A stretch of DNA of 27,500 nt, from the NCBI GenBank assembly GCA_905221605.1, contig CAJNDS010002138.1, positions 357,499-384,998 of the forward strand. Direction: 5' to 3'. Within the stretch, counting starts at the first letter, position 1; each line of letters begins with the position of its first letter. The position numbers were made by a program, and so were the translations under genes. A model generated the notes under the pieces. The model was not told the origin of the DNA. It was given only the letters and a program-made list of their open reading frames with translations, and made no database searches. This DNA comes from Symbiodinium natans (taxonomy: Eukaryota; Sar; Dinophyceae; Suessiales; Symbiodiniaceae). Positions 1 through 6,794 of the stretch are shown here, piece by piece.

Positions 1-238
1 TCCAAGTGAAACCCTAAACCCGAAACCCGAAACCCGTAACCTAAACCCTAAACCCTGACGCCGTTCTCATTTCTCGGGCATAGGGATTCAGGCTCGCGGA
101 GAACCATGCCAGGAGCCCAGGCGCCACGAGTGACCAAGAGCGATATGGGAACAAAACCCTCAACTTGGGATGCTCCCCCTTCTTTCTCACAGGGTTGAGG
201 GTTTAGGGTTTAGGGTTTAAGGTTTCGGGTTTAGGGTT
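1..238. repeat. Left flank with degenerate telomere-like repeats
   Basis: CCCTAAA-type units with CCCGAAA variants fill 11-56. TTTAGGG-type units occupy about 191-243 and end at the retrotransposon. The roughly 130 bp between them show no gene. Confidence 0.8.
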
Positions 239-243
239 TAGGG
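239..243. repeat. Target-site duplication, left copy (TAGGG)
   Basis: TAGGG directly abuts the element at 244 and is repeated directly after its other end. Five bases is the usual Ty1/copia duplication length. The flanks are TTTAGGG repeats on both sides, so a chance match is more likely here than in unique DNA. Confidence 0.75.
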
Positions 244-459
244 TACGGGGGGCAACCGAAGGAGGACAGGGAACAAAACAGTCAACCCCAACAGAAGCCC
301 TTGATCCCCTGGACCAACCAACACCAAACCAAACCCAAAAGACCAAGCACCCTTTTCTTACTAAGTGCGTTGTCATCTTGAGCCAAAAATTTCCGGGTTC
401 ATTGACCCCTTCAACTTGCATCACCAACTCTTTTCTACAATACCAGTTGCAGCTCCGCA
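244..459 (-). repeat. 3' LTR of the copia element
   Basis: A 216-bp direct repeat with the same sequence as 9397-9612 as far as I can read; the offset of 9,153 is constant from end to end, so there are no indels. Relative to the element strand it begins TGCGGAG and ends CCCCGTA, giving imperfect inverted tips (TGCGG against TACGG). It contains a 12-nt match to the dinoflagellate spliced leader. Identity of the two LTRs implies recent insertion. Confidence 0.95.
377..398 (-). other. Spliced-leader-like sequence in the 3' LTR
   Basis: On the element strand, positions 388 to 377 read TTTTGGCTCAAG, an exact match to the last 12 nt of the conserved 22-nt dinoflagellate spliced leader. Over the full 22-nt window 15 positions match (the first three and the last twelve). 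It is in sense orientation relative to the element. Confidence 0.65.
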
Positions 460-469
460 CTCCCCCTGT
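460..469 (-). promoter_or_regulatory. Purine-rich tract for plus-strand priming
   Basis: On the element strand this reads ACAGGGGGAG immediately before the 3' LTR start TGCGGAG. This is the expected position and composition of the tract that survives RNase H cleavage and primes second-strand DNA. It is short, with one pyrimidine. Confidence 0.75.
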
Positions 470-487
470 CCTAGGATTTCCTAGGAC
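468..487. repeat. Perfect 8-bp hairpin next to the purine tract
   Basis: GTCCTAGG (468-475), loop ATTT, CCTAGGAC (480-487). The stem overlaps the outer end of the purine tract. A role in 3'-end formation or priming is only conjecture. Confidence 0.7.
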
Positions 488-644
488 ACATTGGAGATGC
501 AGTTCTTTGGCCAAAAACCACCATTTAGGCAGCAGCCAGCTGCTTGAAATGCACATTATGGTTTTACGTCATCCAGGACGAACCTTCAGCTCATTGGCCG
601 AATCCTTTACCATTGAGGATTTCTTCACCTCGCACTTGAAAAAT
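488..644 (-). other. 3' untranslated part of the element
   Basis: Sequence between the last stop codon (645-647) and the hairpin/purine tract. No conserved domain or clear signal is seen in it. Confidence 0.6.
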
Positions 645-1892
645 TCACGTTCCAGCGGTCCGTTCCTCACCAAGGAACTCGGCATTCACCACCCAGCCAT
701 CCTTGAGGCAATGCTTACAAAGCGTCTTAGCTTTGGGCTGTGAATATCGCAGAACATCACAGTCACTGCTTGCGTGCATACAGTTCCCACCCACTGTCGT
801 ATACAAAGTGGCACTCGCAGGAATAACCACCGCTTTCTTGGTCCACAGCCATTTGTACAGCCGTCGAAAGAGGCACCATGCCAATTCCCAGAGTATAATT
901 GCTGCCACCAAATACGCAACAAGGTCTGAATTGTTGGTAACCATTTCAATACCTTGAGCCAGAACCATCACCGCAGATGTGTTGGCGACCTTGCACACCC
1001 CTTCTTCTGAGCAAAAGAATCCAGCAGTTGACACTTCTTCGCCACCAGTTGCCATCCCTTGCAGAGATGCAGCCACCATCATGACCGCCATTGCAAACGA
1101 GGCTTTTTTCAAGTCAGTTCCTTGAACCAACAGTCTGAGACCCCAAAGTGCCTTTTGCTTTGCGTACACCTGTCCACTCATCAACTTAGTCAGCAGGTCA
1201 GCGATCATATACTCACCGCGAAGGTGCGCTATCACCATATAACCACGGTCCACCAGAGACCTGACACCGGCTGCCCGAATTCTCAGGTGTCTTGTTCTCC
1301 AGCTTCCAGCAGGATATTGAATGATCGAGCACGTTGAAACCGAATCTGTATACAGCACTTTTTGCAGCGATTCTTCACCTGTTCCAACCAAAGCGGCAAT
1401 TATAGGGGTGCACGACTGAATCATCGTTGCTCCCTCTATGGACGCATGTAATTCAGCTTCAGCTGTACTTAAAGCCACCGTTGATTGTCTTTGTGTTGCC
1501 CACATCACTGGACAGTCACCCCACACCACCACCGCTCCTGAGTGGCTCTTTTCGTTTTCACCTGCTGCAAAGCTGGCATCCGCGTAGGACTCCACCACCT
1601 TAACGCCTCGTCCATAACGCAACACCTCATTTCTTTCTTTTTCGCATGTTGCGATTGCTCCGAACGTCAAGCCTAACGTTGGAGTTGCAGCAAGGTATCG
1701 GAAAACCTCCTCAGCCTTTTTAACCACAAATCGCGGCCTTCGGGATGTCCACAAAGACAACTGGCTCGTGCAGAACGCCAAATCAGGTCGAGTTTTGATT
1801 GCCACCCAGAGGAACTCCCCTACGGCACCTTGAGCCGCTCGCAAGGAAGGAATATCCACCTCCTCTTCTTCACCTGGAGTTTCTTTCACCAT
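645..1892 (-). CDS. RNase H segment with membrane-helix and Cys/His C-terminal extension
   Basis: Open segment of 415 codons; the ATG at 1892 lies within a frame open to about 1943. Residues 15-70 are the conserved connection to reverse transcriptase (LWVAIKTRPDLAF). RNase H follows with D105 in YADASF, E145 in STAEAELHA, D183 in YTDS, RTRHLRIR (199-206) and the closing ADLLTK (231-236). RNase H degrades the RNA strand during cDNA synthesis. Beyond it there are about 165 extra residues: a hydrophobic patch (264-283), a stronger predicted membrane helix (about 323-350, ending in a basic, aromatic segment) and a Cys/His cluster (C371, H373, C378, C392, C395) that may bind metal. Standard copia Pol ends soon after RNase H. 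Confidence 0.9.
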   Translation of the reverse strand: MVKETPGEEEEVDIPSLRAAQGAVGEFLWVAIKTRPDLAFCTSQLSLWTSRRPRFVVKKAEEVFRYLAATPTLGLTFGAIATCEKERNEVLRYGRGVKVVESYADASFAAGENEKSHSGAVVVWGDCPVMWATQRQSTVALSTAEAELHASIEGATMIQSCTPIIAALVGTGEESLQKVLYTDSVSTCSIIQYPAGSWRTRHLRIRAAGVRSLVDRGYMVIAHLRGEYMIADLLTKLMSGQVYAKQKALWGLRLLVQGTDLKKASFAMAVMMVAASLQGMATGGEEVSTAGFFCSEEGVCKVANTSAVMVLAQGIEMVTNNSDLVAYLVAAIILWELAWCLFRRLYKWLWTKKAVVIPASATLYTTVGGNCMHASSDCDVLRYSQPKAKTLCKHCLKDGWVVNAEFLGEERTAGT

Positions 1893-1920
1893 TGGCAGGT
1901 TACTACCTTTTCCAGTTTCA

Positions 1921-2820
1921 TCAATCTGATACCCTCCTTCGGTTCAGCAAATCTCTCACAAAGTCCTCCTGGTTGAGAAAGAAGCTGCCATTTCGATACC
2001 AAATTTGGACACCCAAAAACTTCAGGAATCCATCCCCACAGCCTGGACCACAGAACTCGGGTTCAGAAGTTTTCCACTCCTTCCTGATCTGTTCCAAGGC
2101 CTCCCGGAGCACTGTCATAGTCCCAGCCATCAAAAAATCATCCACGTAAAGACCCATTGTCCCTACCAACTTGCTTGCACCTTCCGGCTTTTCTTGTGCC
2201 ATAATAAGGAACAGACTTGGGTCTGCATTGGACCTCTGAAAGCTCATTGCTTGTCCATCCTTTGACACCCAAGACATACCTTGAAGACGTTGGTCTCGCC
2301 ACTCCACCCATGCTGCAGGACTTTCGGCCAAACCGTACAAGGCCTTTCTCACAATCCACCGCTCCTCCTTTGTGCAAAGACCCAATTTCACCGCCGCCCT
2401 TGGGGGCTGCACCACCACCAGACGCCCTTCTCTTTGCGCCCTATTCATCGGCGCCGTCAGAAAAGCTTTGGAAATGTCTAAGCCAGCGATGATCCACACC
2501 ATATATGCTGCGTGCCTCACTTGACACCTGAATGTAGTTGAATCTAAACCTGGAGCGTACAGCGAGTGACGACTGAGTGACCTCGGCCCTTCATATTCTG
2601 TAGCTGCCGTTGACGAAATGAAGTTTCCACATGCACAGATACGGGCACGTCGCCTCCCTGTCCCTTGCTTCCGGGTAAACACCACCAGACTGGGAACGTA
2701 CTCAATCACCGGTGCATTAGGCTCTTCCGCCAATTTGTCCAGCTTTTCTTGAGTGTTGGTTCCACCACCTCCAACTCTTTCACCAAAGACGTCACCTCGT
2801 CCGACAATGATTCCCTCCAC
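1921..2820 (-). CDS. Reverse transcriptase segment of copia Pol
   Basis: Open segment of 299 codons with no ATG at its start (GTG); the first 20 or so codons overlap the preceding segment and are probably out of frame. Recognisable copia polymerase blocks are TRKQGTGRRRAR (49-60), LDISKAFLTAP with catalytic D115, KALYGLAESPAAW (159-171), and YVDD (225-228) with D227 and D228. KFLGVQI (267-273) marks the thumb region. It copies element RNA into cDNA. The frame ends at 1921 and RNase H continues in the +1 frame about 20-30 nt earlier. Confidence 0.92.
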   Translation of the reverse strand: MEGIIVGRGDVFGERVGGGGTNTQEKLDKLAEEPNAPVIEYVPSLVVFTRKQGTGRRRARICACGNFISSTAATEYEGPRSLSRHSLYAPGLDSTTFRCQVRHAAYMVWIIAGLDISKAFLTAPMNRAQREGRLVVVQPPRAAVKLGLCTKEERWIVRKALYGLAESPAAWVEWRDQRLQGMSWVSKDGQAMSFQRSNADPSLFLIMAQEKPEGASKLVGTMGLYVDDFLMAGTMTVLREALEQIRKEWKTSEPEFCGPGCGDGFLKFLGVQIWYRNGSFFLNQEDFVRDLLNRRRVSD

Positions 2821-4490
2821 TTTTCCAGCTCTTGCATGGCTTCTTGTGTAGGGATTGTTTTTGTTTGCAGGAACTCAACCTCCTCTGCTGCCTCAAGCGC
2901 GGTATTTTCTTGTACCATTTGCTGAACTTGAGCTGCTTTGACCAAAAACTTCGAGAGCTGTTCCTCAGCCCTTTTCGCTTTAACCAGCCATTCTCTAGTC
3001 TCTGATCCTTTTTCCTCATTCGACTCATTGGCCGATCCATGGAACTCGTCCAAAATGCAACATTCCTGTTCAGCAATTAGGCGTCGAATACTCAAATGCT
3101 CCTCTAGAGCCCATTGATGCGCTTCGAACACAGCGTAGTCGACTTCCTCTGCAAGGTCGTCCAGCGAGGTTTCTTTCAACGTCATTTTTAACCATTTCCT
3201 TTTTTCACCTTCTTCAGCTTGTGGTTCTGGAAGAGGAAACTTGCATTGGAGAAGATAGCACCTATCCTTGTAGCTCAAACGCTCCATAAAAACAGGTGTG
3301 TACCCTGTCAAGGATACCCTGTTCCCTTTCCAAGGCATAGGACCATGCAGTTTTCTCGGAAAGAACGACATGAAGTTCCAGTGGATATCCACCAATTTTC
3401 CAGGTAAGACTTTCTTCCCATAGGATTGCTCCACCACTTCAGCTCCTTCCTCTAAAACCTTTTCATCCTCAACCCACAGCTGACCATCTTTATAGTCACC
3501 AAAGCCACACACATAATTGCAGCAATGCTTTTCATTGTGACTATCCCTATGCAATGACACCGGAGCATTGCACGAGATCTGAAGAGCAGAAAATTTGGCT
3601 TCAGGATTGTGGTGCCTCACGAAAGATGCCAAATAACGACATAGCCATGGTCTTCGATGAGTCTCTTTTGTAATACCACACACTCCGCCATGAGTATAGT
3701 GGCCCAACACCAGAGCTCGCGTACTTGTACACCAATTGTTGATACCACCTCTTCGATTCACCCTCTTTGGGTATACAATCCCTTCCAAAAGCTCCTCACA
3801 GTCCACGTAATCATACATAGACCTTTCATACATTGACTTGGCTTTTTGCTCTTCTTTTTCCAACTGTGTTCCATCCTCAGCAGTCTCACTTTTGCAGACC
3901 AAATAAGCATTTTCATGAGGAGAACAGCAAGTCGGCCAATACTCATCACCAGGAACATTGTCCTCAACATCTGCATTTTCTTCCAGCTCCCCCAGACCCT
4001 GCATGTCATCCTCAAAAATTTCTAAGGGCGGACTCTCCCCCCGCTTGCGAAGCAAGCGCAAGGAACCCACATGACCACGCAGTGAAGAGGCCGGGCTTTT
4101 CTCCATCAACCGATGGCGAACTGGAGGATCGCGAGGCGGAGGTAAAGGAGGACCTTCCTCATCAGCGAACCGAAGCGCCGGTTTTTTCCCCTTGAGACGA
4201 TGCTCTGGAGGAGAAGGCTCCTGTTCTTCTACCACCCCTTCCAGCTCCAACTCAGGCGGTTCCTTTATATTGGAAAAAATCGTAGTGCAGGGAAATAACA
4301 CCAGTTCATCCGGATCTTTTGCAGTCCCTTGAGCTTCCACCCAATAACCACCAGGTAGGTCATCACATGGACCCAAAAGAAGCGCGGGCTGCGTACGATC
4401 GACCCATTGCCGACCTTTCTTTGTTCCATCCGGACCCAGCAACTCCCACGGACGACGTTTGACTTGAATCTGAGCACCAAAGGGAAGCAA
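2706..4490 (-). CDS. Pol segment between integrase and reverse transcriptase: 2OG-Fe(II)-oxygenase-like domain and coiled coil
   Basis: Open segment of 594 codons starting at TTG with the frame open just upstream; no real start is implied. Residues 1-70 look like the integrase C-terminal part (PFGAQIQVKRRPWE). Residues 75-215 are acidic and Pro-rich linker. Residues about 255-405 carry the signature of a double-stranded beta-helix oxygenase: H314-x-D316 in LHRDSHNE, GDYKDGQLWVE (331-341), a distal H382 in KLHGP and R391 in NRVSLTGY nine residues later. This iron- and 2-oxoglutarate-binding pattern is shared by JBP/TET and related families; which family applies cannot be settled by eye. Residues 440-575 are charged and probably coiled-coil. 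Reverse transcriptase continues in the -1 frame from about 2755. Confidence 0.6.
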   Translation of the reverse strand: MLPFGAQIQVKRRPWELLGPDGTKKGRQWVDRTQPALLLGPCDDLPGGYWVEAQGTAKDPDELVLFPCTTIFSNIKEPPELELEGVVEEQEPSPPEHRLKGKKPALRFADEEGPPLPPPRDPPVRHRLMEKSPASSLRGHVGSLRLLRKRGESPPLEIFEDDMQGLGELEENADVEDNVPGDEYWPTCCSPHENAYLVCKSETAEDGTQLEKEEQKAKSMYERSMYDYVDCEELLEGIVYPKRVNRRGGINNWCTSTRALVLGHYTHGGVCGITKETHRRPWLCRYLASFVRHHNPEAKFSALQISCNAPVSLHRDSHNEKHCCNYVCGFGDYKDGQLWVEDEKVLEEGAEVVEQSYGKKVLPGKLVDIHWNFMSFFPRKLHGPMPWKGNRVSLTGYTPVFMERLSYKDRCYLLQCKFPLPEPQAEEGEKRKWLKMTLKETSLDDLAEEVDYAVFEAHQWALEEHLSIRRLIAEQECCILDEFHGSANESNEEKGSETREWLVKAKRAEEQLSKFLVKAAQVQQMVQENTALEAAEEVEFLQTKTIPTQEAMQELEKWRESLSDEVTSLVKELEVVEPTLKKSWTNWRKSLMHR

Positions 4491-4494
4491 TGCT

Positions 4495-5346
4495 TTAGGA
4501 TTTCAACCCCAACTCCCTTTCAGCTTTCTGCCACCGTAACATTGACCAATGGCGAGCAGCCAGTGCCCAGTACGCCGGCCCGAGTCGCGCCTCCTTTAAG
4601 AGCGACCTGACACCACGTTTGAATAAACCCACACATGCTTCAGCGCGCCCATTTGTTTGCGGGACTCCAGGATCACCAGTGGTCCTATATATCAGACGAG
4701 TTTCACAAAAGGACCGGAAGCGTGCATTGACAAACTCCCCCGCTCGATCTGAGTGGATTCTCAACACCGGATACCCATGTCTCTGCAAGCGCACCATCAT
4801 TCTTTGAACTGCCGACAAAACAGTTGTTTGCTGTTTATTCACAATCGGCTCCACCGTAACGAAGTTGATCATACGGACAGGTTGGGTCAAGTGGTCCTTC
4901 AGTTCCTTCCAGGATTTTTCAGAAGCTTGGATTTTCAACACCTCTGCCTCCAGAACTGGCGCAGGTTCCACCGGCGCAGAGTCTTCCTCCCCGAAGTTAG
5001 CGACTGCATCGCCTAACCATTCTCCGACACCAGCACCTTCATCTGCCACCTGATCTTCCACCTCATCCGCATCTTCCTCCTTTTCTGGAGGGCGACCCAC
5101 ATTGGGATCCAACATTGGAAATTGATACACACCAATAACAGCGTGTCGTGGCTTCTGCTGGTGAGCATCCTTTGAACACTTGTATGGACCCGCTAAGTCC
5201 AATGATAAAGTGTAAGCATCCCCATGCTTTCGCCTCAAACGGCGACGCTCTTTTCCAGCGGCAGACACACAGATTTGACAATCACGTCTGAAAGGAATAT
5301 GCCCCCTTAGGCAATGGTCACGGAAAGCTCGCTCCTCAGTCGTCAA
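4495..5346 (-). CDS. Integrase segment of copia Pol
   Basis: Open segment of 283 codons. Its first codon is TTG, and the frame is open further upstream, so this is a continuation of Pol rather than a gene start. The HHCC zinc-binding module is H11, H16, C23, C26. The catalytic core has D50 in LSLDLAGP, D200 in IHSDRAGEF and E236 in NGRAE, with exactly 35 residues between D200 and E236 (a DD35E arrangement). Integrase inserts the cDNA into host DNA. An acidic, low-complexity insert (about residues 85-135) separates the first Asp from the rest of the core, longer than in standard copia integrases. It ends at 4495; the polyprotein continues in the +1 frame. Confidence 0.9.
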   Translation of the reverse strand: MTTEERAFRDHCLRGHIPFRRDCQICVSAAGKERRRLRRKHGDAYTLSLDLAGPYKCSKDAHQQKPRHAVIGVYQFPMLDPNVGRPPEKEEDADEVEDQVADEGAGVGEWLGDAVANFGEEDSAPVEPAPVLEAEVLKIQASEKSWKELKDHLTQPVRMINFVTVEPIVNKQQTTVLSAVQRMMVRLQRHGYPVLRIHSDRAGEFVNARFRSFCETRLIYRTTGDPGVPQTNGRAEACVGLFKRGVRSLLKEARLGPAYWALAARHWSMLRWQKAERELGLKS

Positions 5347-6794
5347 CCTCCGTAACGTCCCTTCTCGTTCTTCTTTTTTAACACCATAGCTTCCCGTTCA
5401 GCATCGCTCTCATGCAACCATTGTGCCAACCTGTGACGTATTCTTTTAACCAATCCAAACGCCCATCGCGCCCATATAGAGGATTGTCCAATACGCTCTT
5501 CCAGGGTAGAAGCGAATGTTGCTGACCACGGAACAACCACGCGAACTTGTTCCAACGATTCCCATAGTTCCATATCAGACACCAGGAAAGTCGTAGGTTT
5601 CACCAGAGCATGTCCCAATGCTCCTTGATCAAAGTGTGCAGCGTACATTCCATAACGCTCACAAAAGCTTTTCACCTCTGGCCAACTCCAGAAGGTAGGA
5701 CTTGAGAGCCCTTCCTGAGAACCATCCACCAGATCCTCAGCACTCAAGACCGTTTTGCCGTTCTGAGAGAAATCTTTCCCTATGAGTTCAGGGTCCCCAG
5801 GGCTTTCCATGCCAAAGAAGACAGAACTTCCATTGATGACTTCAGCAGTTCCACACCTTGAATGCACCGCCACGTCATATAGGAAAAGCATCTTCAGAAG
5901 TAAAACACCATCCTTTTGAGCTAATTCTTGATGTGGCCAAGGAAGACTTTTTAACCCCAACCGTTCAGGCCCACAGCGTCGGCGTAATACAGGTGGACCA
6001 CCGTCTTCACCTCTCAACCTTGACACTGTCCTGCATGGAGGTCCTCCAACCACAGCAACCACCTTTCCTTCAGCCGCCAGATGCAGAAGATACTTCCAGA
6101 CGCTCGAATTATGTAGGTCACCGCCTTTTGTCAAATCCAGCTCCAGTACCTCCACATCCCGACTGGGAAAATGCCATTTTTGTTTCCCCGAAAATAGGTG
6201 TACCACCACCCTTTTTGCGCGTGCCAGCCGTCTCCTTTTATGACGGTTGAAGGGCAACGCCGTAAGATCTCCACGTGGCAACAGCTCCATCAGCATATTT
6301 TCTGGTATATCCCCATAATACCACCGAAGAAATCGCCAACATGCCTGGACGAACTCCTCCTCATGCGCTGACGCTGTCCGCGCTGCGCTTTGCAACGACG
6401 CTTTTACGGCCACCTCGTTGTCCGTATTCGGACACCCTTGAACCATACGTGCCACCTTCAATGCTTGCTTTGGTGAACACCAATCCATTTCATCAATGAT
6501 CTGAAGCGCCACCTCCTTTTCCAAACAAGGGCACCCATTCAGATCACGAACGCGAAGTTCCCCCAGAACAGGATGTGAGGCTGTGCACTTGCCACCACGC
6601 CACTGAACTCTGAGACCAACCAAGGCGCTCGCTTTGCCAATTGGCACTAGTGGATCTACCGTTTCAGGAGTTACCAGGGTCCCACCTGGAGTAATACACA
6701 TCTCCCGAGATCCAACAGCTAAAGACACCAACACCTTTTGCTGCGGAAGCTGTTCACCACTCTCCCTTCCTGCTGAAGCAGCCCAGAGCCACAT
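5343..6794 (-). CDS. Pol segment: protease remnant plus cytosine-C5-methyltransferase-like domain
   Basis: Open segment of 483 codons beginning with an ATG that is probably not a true start. Residues about 20-100 look like the body of a copia protease, but no D-S/T-G-A triad exists in any frame across 6700-6860. Residues 195-410 resemble a C5-methyltransferase fold. VVVHLFSG (196-203) fits the AdoMet-binding motif I, acidic ELDL (218-221) fits motif II, and GGPPC (250-254) followed by RTVSR fits motif IV with a candidate catalytic Cys254. Glu330 in GMESPGDP stands where the ENV Glu would be, and FDQGALGH...KPT (388-401) resembles the late motif of phage-type enzymes. The ENV triad itself is not kept, so activity is uncertain. 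It stops at 5343, where integrase continues in the -1 frame. Alternative: a degenerate Rossmann-like domain without methylation activity. Confidence 0.6.
   Translation of the reverse strand: MWLWAASAGRESGEQLPQQKVLVSLAVGSREMCITPGGTLVTPETVDPLVPIGKASALVGLRVQWRGGKCTASHPVLGELRVRDLNGCPCLEKEVALQIIDEMDWCSPKQALKVARMVQGCPNTDNEVAVKASLQSAARTASAHEEEFVQACWRFLRWYYGDIPENMLMELLPRGDLTALPFNRHKRRRLARAKRVVVHLFSGKQKWHFPSRDVEVLELDLTKGGDLHNSSVWKYLLHLAAEGKVVAVVGGPPCRTVSRLRGEDGGPPVLRRRCGPERLGLKSLPWPHQELAQKDGVLLLKMLFLYDVAVHSRCGTAEVINGSSVFFGMESPGDPELIGKDFSQNGKTVLSAEDLVDGSQEGLSSPTFWSWPEVKSFCERYGMYAAHFDQGALGHALVKPTTFLVSDMELWESLEQVRVVVPWSATFASTLEERIGQSSIWARWAFGLVKRIRHRLAQWLHESDAEREAMVLKKKNEKGRYGG

Noticed and set aside
203-556. 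117-codon minus-strand frame across the 3' LTR
   Set aside because: It is translation of the LTR and telomere-like flank, and the same peptide appears in the other LTR. The part after the leader-like stretch is discussed as a possible upstream frame in the 5' LTR, but I do not annotate it as a gene.
6719-6794. Programmed -1 frameshift between Gag and Pol
   Set aside because: The overlap and frame would allow it, but no X-XXY-YYZ slippery heptamer is seen in the overlap and the protease active-site motif is missing there, so a deletion is the simpler reading.
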